From contig CAXXUG010000001.1 in the NCBI GenBank assembly GCA_963664835.2, positions 95,388 to 159,387 of the forward strand: 64,000 bases of DNA. Direction: 5' to 3'. This DNA comes from G963664835 sp963664835 (GTDB taxonomy: Bacteria > Chloroflexota > UBA6077 > FW602-bin22 > JBCLEL01). Below, one piece after another: positions 61,315 to 64,000 of this stretch (position 1 is its first letter; each line of letters begins with the position of its first letter). Both the position numbers and the translations under genes were made by a program. Under the pieces are notes generated by a model. That model had not been told where the DNA came from. It made no database searches and saw only the letters and a program-made list of their open reading frames with translations.

Positions 61315-62144
61315 CAGGACTGGGGCAACGGGGTCTCAAGGATGTCCAACTCGTCAAGCCGCCGGACCCAACGCTGGTGGCGCGGATCGTCCACCGAACG
61401 CCAGTGTTCCGAGTAGAACTGCTCTCCCCATTCCTCCGCATGCTTGGCGTGGTTGCGGCCCATCATAGTCTGGGTGTTTGTAGTACTCTCCGGGGTCTGG
61501 GGGTTTTCGTAGTAGATGACTGTGCCCATCCTGCGCCGATCGCCACCGCCAAACGCCGCGTGCCAGATTGCGTTGTTGAACAGCAGAGCGTCGCCGGGCT
61601 TTGAGACGAATGAGTATGCGGGAACTTCGTCCGATCTTATCCCCAGGGTGGAAGATAGATTACTTAGTCTCTCGGCCTTGGTAGACGTGCCACCCCAGAG
61701 GAGTTCTCGCAGATCGGAGTGCAAAGGCTCTCGATGGGAGCCAGGTATGACTCTCAGGGCGCCATTCGACGCGTCGAGCTCGTCGAGGTAAATGACGAAC
61801 TTTGCGGCTCGGTACGTGCAGGTACCCATATCAGGATGCCACAGAGTGTCGCCGACGTAGTAGTTTCCATCGGTGACGATGCCGATCGGATCTCCACCGA
61901 GGACCTGTTGGGCAACCTCGGCAAAGCGCGGATCGTCGATCAATGAGGAGATGAAGGGAGTATTGGCACGCATAAGGGTCGTCCAGACTCTCTTGACATT
62001 CCCGCCCAACTGCATCCGGCGGGCCTCAAGAGCGGCGTCGAACTCGTCGGTGTATGTCTTGAGCTCGTCGGGCGACAGGTACTGCCGGAAGGTAAGGAAC
62101 CCAAATGCCTTGAAATGATTCAACTGCTGCTCGGTAAGTTGCAC
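61314..62144 (-). CDS. Phytanoyl-CoA dioxygenase (PhyH) family protein 2
   Basis: 276 residues from GTG 62144 behind AGGAGG. Facial triad in LWHPDMG (HxD) and distal His in WHAAFGGGDRRRMG with the 2OG Arg. It shares the C-terminal DPRHQRWVRRLDELDILETP with PhyH 3, so the two are recent duplicates. It is the middle gene of a three-gene minus-strand array. Confidence 0.85.
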   Translation of the reverse strand: MQLTEQQLNHFKAFGFLTFRQYLSPDELKTYTDEFDAALEARRMQLGGNVKRVWTTLMRANTPFISSLIDDPRFAEVAQQVLGGDPIGIVTDGNYYVGDTLWHPDMGTCTYRAAKFVIYLDELDASNGALRVIPGSHREPLHSDLRELLWGGTSTKAERLSNLSSTLGIRSDEVPAYSFVSKPGDALLFNNAIWHAAFGGGDRRRMGTVIYYENPQTPESTTNTQTMMGRNHAKHAEEWGEQFYSEHWRSVDDPRHQRWVRRLDELDILETPLPQS

Positions 62145-62216
62145 GTCACATCCTCCTGAATTCGCGGTCTTGACCTGGTCTATATTTCAGTTGACCGATG
62201 CCGTTCCGTCAACGCA

Positions 62217-63000
62217 CTACCCGGCGACGCCAGGCGTCTCGAGCACGCCGAGCTCGTCGAGTCGGCGGACCCACCTCTGGTGTCTTGGGTCCGGGTTGGA
62301 TCGATAGTAGGCAGTGTACATGCGCCGGCCCTTGGACGAGTAGAGCGAGTGATTGGTGGTCATGATCTTCTGTATCTCGGCCTCGGCTTCCGGAGTCTGG
62401 GGATCGTCGTAGTAGACGATGGTTGCCATTCTGCGATGATCGCCCCCGCCGAACGCTGCGTGCCAAAGGGACGTGCGAAACGCGAGGACGTCGCCGGGTT
62501 GGGAGTCGAAGATGTAGGCCGGAAGATCGGCGCCGGTCATTGCGAAAACGTCGAGTGGGTCGACTCGCGCTCGCTGCCCTTCGGAGTCCTCCAATAGTCT
62601 GGAGTACAACTGGCTGTAGTAGGGATCTTTGTGGGAGCCGGGAATGACGCGCAGGGCGCCATTCGTCCCATCCTGTGGTTCGAGGTAGAGGGTGAACTTC
62701 ACTCCAGAGTAGTCGACCGGCGTTCCATCCTCCCTCAGCCGGTGGCCGTCGGGATGCCAGGCGGTGTCGCCGACGTAGTAGTTTCCGTCCGCTACGATGC
62801 CGATGCTCTTCGTGCCCATAAGCTGCTCACCGGCAGTGGCGGGCGCTGCCGTCATGCTTCGATCCAGCCGGCAACCAGGAATCCAAACCGATGTCGAACT
62901 CCTGGCTGAAACGCTCCATTTCGTCGGGGCTGAGCAGTTGCCGGAAGACTACGAATCCGAATGTGTTGAAGTGGTTCAGTTGATGCTCGGTTAGCTTCAA
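62217..63000 (-). pseudogene. PhyH family gene 3, disrupted by internal deletion
   Basis: Two frames cover one paralogue of PhyH 2. The first, from TTG 63000 (AGGAG 6 bases upstream), matches MQLTEQQLNHFKAFGFLTFR of PhyH 2 closely and runs to EFDIGLDSWLPAGSK before leaving frame and stopping. The second (open from about 62855) resumes at TAGEQLMGTKSIGIVADGNY and is intact to the end, including WHPDGH and WHAAFGGGDHRRM. Against PhyH 2 roughly 25-30 residues are missing and the frame is shifted between them. The N-terminal part is lost from the oxygenase if translated separately. Confidence 0.8.
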
Positions 63001-63190
63001 TGTTTGCTCCTGCGATAGTCGGTACAGGGTATGAGGCACATATTACCGGATTTTTGTTTTGTAATTTTCATATTGTTTTTTTGACGGGCGGCGTCGCGGC
63101 GAGGTGGGACGGGCCGGGTTTTAGACGGCATTTGGGTCGAGGATGAGAGCCGGACATTTGTTTTAGTATTATACCATTGCCGCGGTAGTT

Positions 63191-63240
63191 CTGGGTTGGT
63201 TGCCGAAGCGCCGTTGCCGGGGGACAAGCTCCCATCTGCT
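63191..63240. repeat. Short dispersed repeat fragment
   Basis: GGGTTGGTTGCCG followed by GCCGTTGCCGGGGGACAAGC; the same blocks begin the larger copy at 63615. The gap 63001-63750 holds this, the RAYT relic and the two following repeats, and no intact gene. Confidence 0.55.
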
Positions 63241-63398
63241 CCAACTAATTCGGCCGGCGAGGGCAAGAATCACGATTGTATGACCTCATCAGACGCTCCT
63301 GAAAGCCAGTTGCACGTCCTGGTGTGGTGAGATTTCGACAATCCTCTAGTTTTGAGGGGCTTTGGGGGGCGCGTTCCGAGTCTTGAAATCGCCCAGGT

Positions 63399-63540
63399 TT
63401 GCTCCGGAATTGGAATGAGTCGGAACAGATGGACGCGCGCTTGGATGCTTGCGTAACTGTGCCCAATCATGTGCACGGCATTTTGGTGTTGGTAGAGGCG
63501 GGTTTGAAACCCGCCTCTACGGCAATCGTGAGGCATCGGC
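63399..63540 (+). pseudogene. REP-associated (Y1/RAYT) transposase relic
   Basis: The frame reads LRNWNESEQMDARLDACVTV then PNHVHGILVLVEAGLKPAST. The HUH motif PNHVHG and surrounding residues are diagnostic of IS200-like REP-associated tyrosine transposases. Upstream and downstream parts of the enzyme are gone. A REP-like palindrome lies inside this coding remnant. Confidence 0.65.
63492..63520. repeat. 29-bp REP-like perfect palindrome
   Basis: Arms GTAGAGGCGGGTTT (63492-63505) and AAACCCGCCTCTAC (63507-63520) around one base. This is a typical mobile REP hairpin, and it sits within a RAYT coding relic. Confidence 0.75.
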
Positions 63541-63614
63541 TGCCGCTGGCACACGAGGGAACGAAAATGGGTGCACTGGTTGGCGGGCCTTCTGTACGGT
63601 GGCGCGGGATCAGG

Positions 63615-63725
63615 GTTGGTTGCCGGTCTGCCGGGAGCGGGGGACAAGCCCCTCGCCTCGCGTAGTCTTCGACCGCGCTAAATTCCCCCGTCCCCGCCCC
63701 TCCTGGATTCCGGCCTTCGCCGGAG
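63615..63725. repeat. Composite dispersed repeat
   Basis: Blocks GGTTGGTTGCCGGTCTGCCG, GAGCGGGGGACAAGCCCC, TCGCCTCGCGTAGTCTTCGA, GCGCTAAATTCCCCC and GCCCCTCCTGGATTCCGGCC, TTCGCCGG in one run. It joins the right half of the 26.2/58.9-kb element to the CTGGATTCCGG palindrome of 31.9 kb. Confidence 0.7.
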
Positions 63726-63750
63726 TATCTGTGTTGGATGTAAAGGGTTT

Positions 63751-64000
63751 TCAGGTGCCCGGGGCGTATTCCTCCGTCCAAGGTGTGCCCCGTTGTGCTA
63801 CCGAGTGCAGCTGCAACAGCAGCTTGCGCATCACCGCCACCAATGCCACCTTCCCCGGCTTCCCCCGCTTGCGCAGCTGCTGGTGAAACCTCCCCAGGCT
63901 GCTGTCCCGCCGCCTTACTGCACTCATCGCTGCCATGTACAACGCCCGTCTCACCACCCCTCGCCCTCCCTGGATCGCTCTATATCCCCTCTGCCGGCCG
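63751..64000 (-). CDS. IS110-family transposase, C-terminal part, cut by window edge
   Basis: The minus-strand frame is open from the window edge to a TGA at 63751. It reads RGYRAIQGGRGVVRRALYMA, then RRRDSSLGRFHQQLRKRGKP and KVALVAVMRKLLLQLHSV, ending TPWTEEYAPGT. This is the transposase-20 C-terminal domain of IS110-type enzymes with the usual RRALYMAA and KVALVAxMRKLL motifs. The N-terminal DEDD domain lies beyond the window. Confidence 0.85.
   Translation of the reverse strand, partial: GRQRGYRAIQGGRGVVRRALYMAAMSAVRRRDSSLGRFHQQLRKRGKPGKVALVAVMRKLLLQLHSVAQRGTPWTEEYAPGT

Overview
This window reads as a chromosomal contig from an uncultivated bacterium, most likely a Chloroflexota lineage close to marine SAR202/Dehalococcoidia. 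That placement is inference from protein style (EF-Tu, RpoC, S14 type Z), from the mix of enolase-superfamily, PhyH and amidohydrolase-type genes, and from heavy use of TTG and GTG starts behind strong GGAGG sites. There is no rRNA to confirm it.

Layout. 1-15.5 kb (+): fusA (5' end off the window), tuf, then the S10 and spc ribosomal clusters in canonical order through secY, map and infA. The alpha-operon genes (rpmJ, rpsM, rpsK, rpsD, rpoA, rplQ) do not follow; a DUF4143-type ATPase does. 17-22 kb (+): purQ-purL-purF-purN. purN meets a convergent dnaA carrying a one-base frameshift; tRNA-Arg(TCG) lies beyond it. 23.8-33 kb: an amidohydrolase, a HemC-like protein missing many catalytic residues, a DNA methyltransferase, and a membrane-proteostasis group (hflK, hflC, htpX, a site-2 protease with CBS domains), then an acetylxylan-esterase-like hydrolase. 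33-41 kb (-): rpoC and rpoB. A complete 1,347-bp insertion sequence with a 5-bp target duplication sits directly upstream of rpoB. 42.8-47 kb (-): pgi, an HpcH/HpaI-type aldolase, and a transaldolase-like protein lacking the Schiff-base lysine.

47-50.6 kb is an accessory stretch of small unknown genes, a frameshifted gene and a decayed IS1595-type transposase. 50.8-63 kb is a catabolic-looking island: four tandem single-domain cupins, two enolase-superfamily acid-sugar dehydratases, a D-2-hydroxyacid dehydrogenase, an unknown membrane protein and a P-loop protein, a two-domain cupin, a zinc alcohol dehydrogenase and three PhyH-type dioxygenases (one broken). The window ends in a RAYT-transposase remnant with a REP-like palindrome and the C-terminal part of an IS110 transposase.

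Recurring themes are (i) a modular dispersed intergenic repeat family, (ii) enzyme homologues that keep the fold but lose key residues (HemC-like, transaldolase-like), and (iii) single-base or small out-of-frame lesions (dnaA, a small exported-type protein, one PhyH) that may be sequence errors or true decay. The cupin quartet with paired dehydratases is the best candidate for an undescribed pathway.
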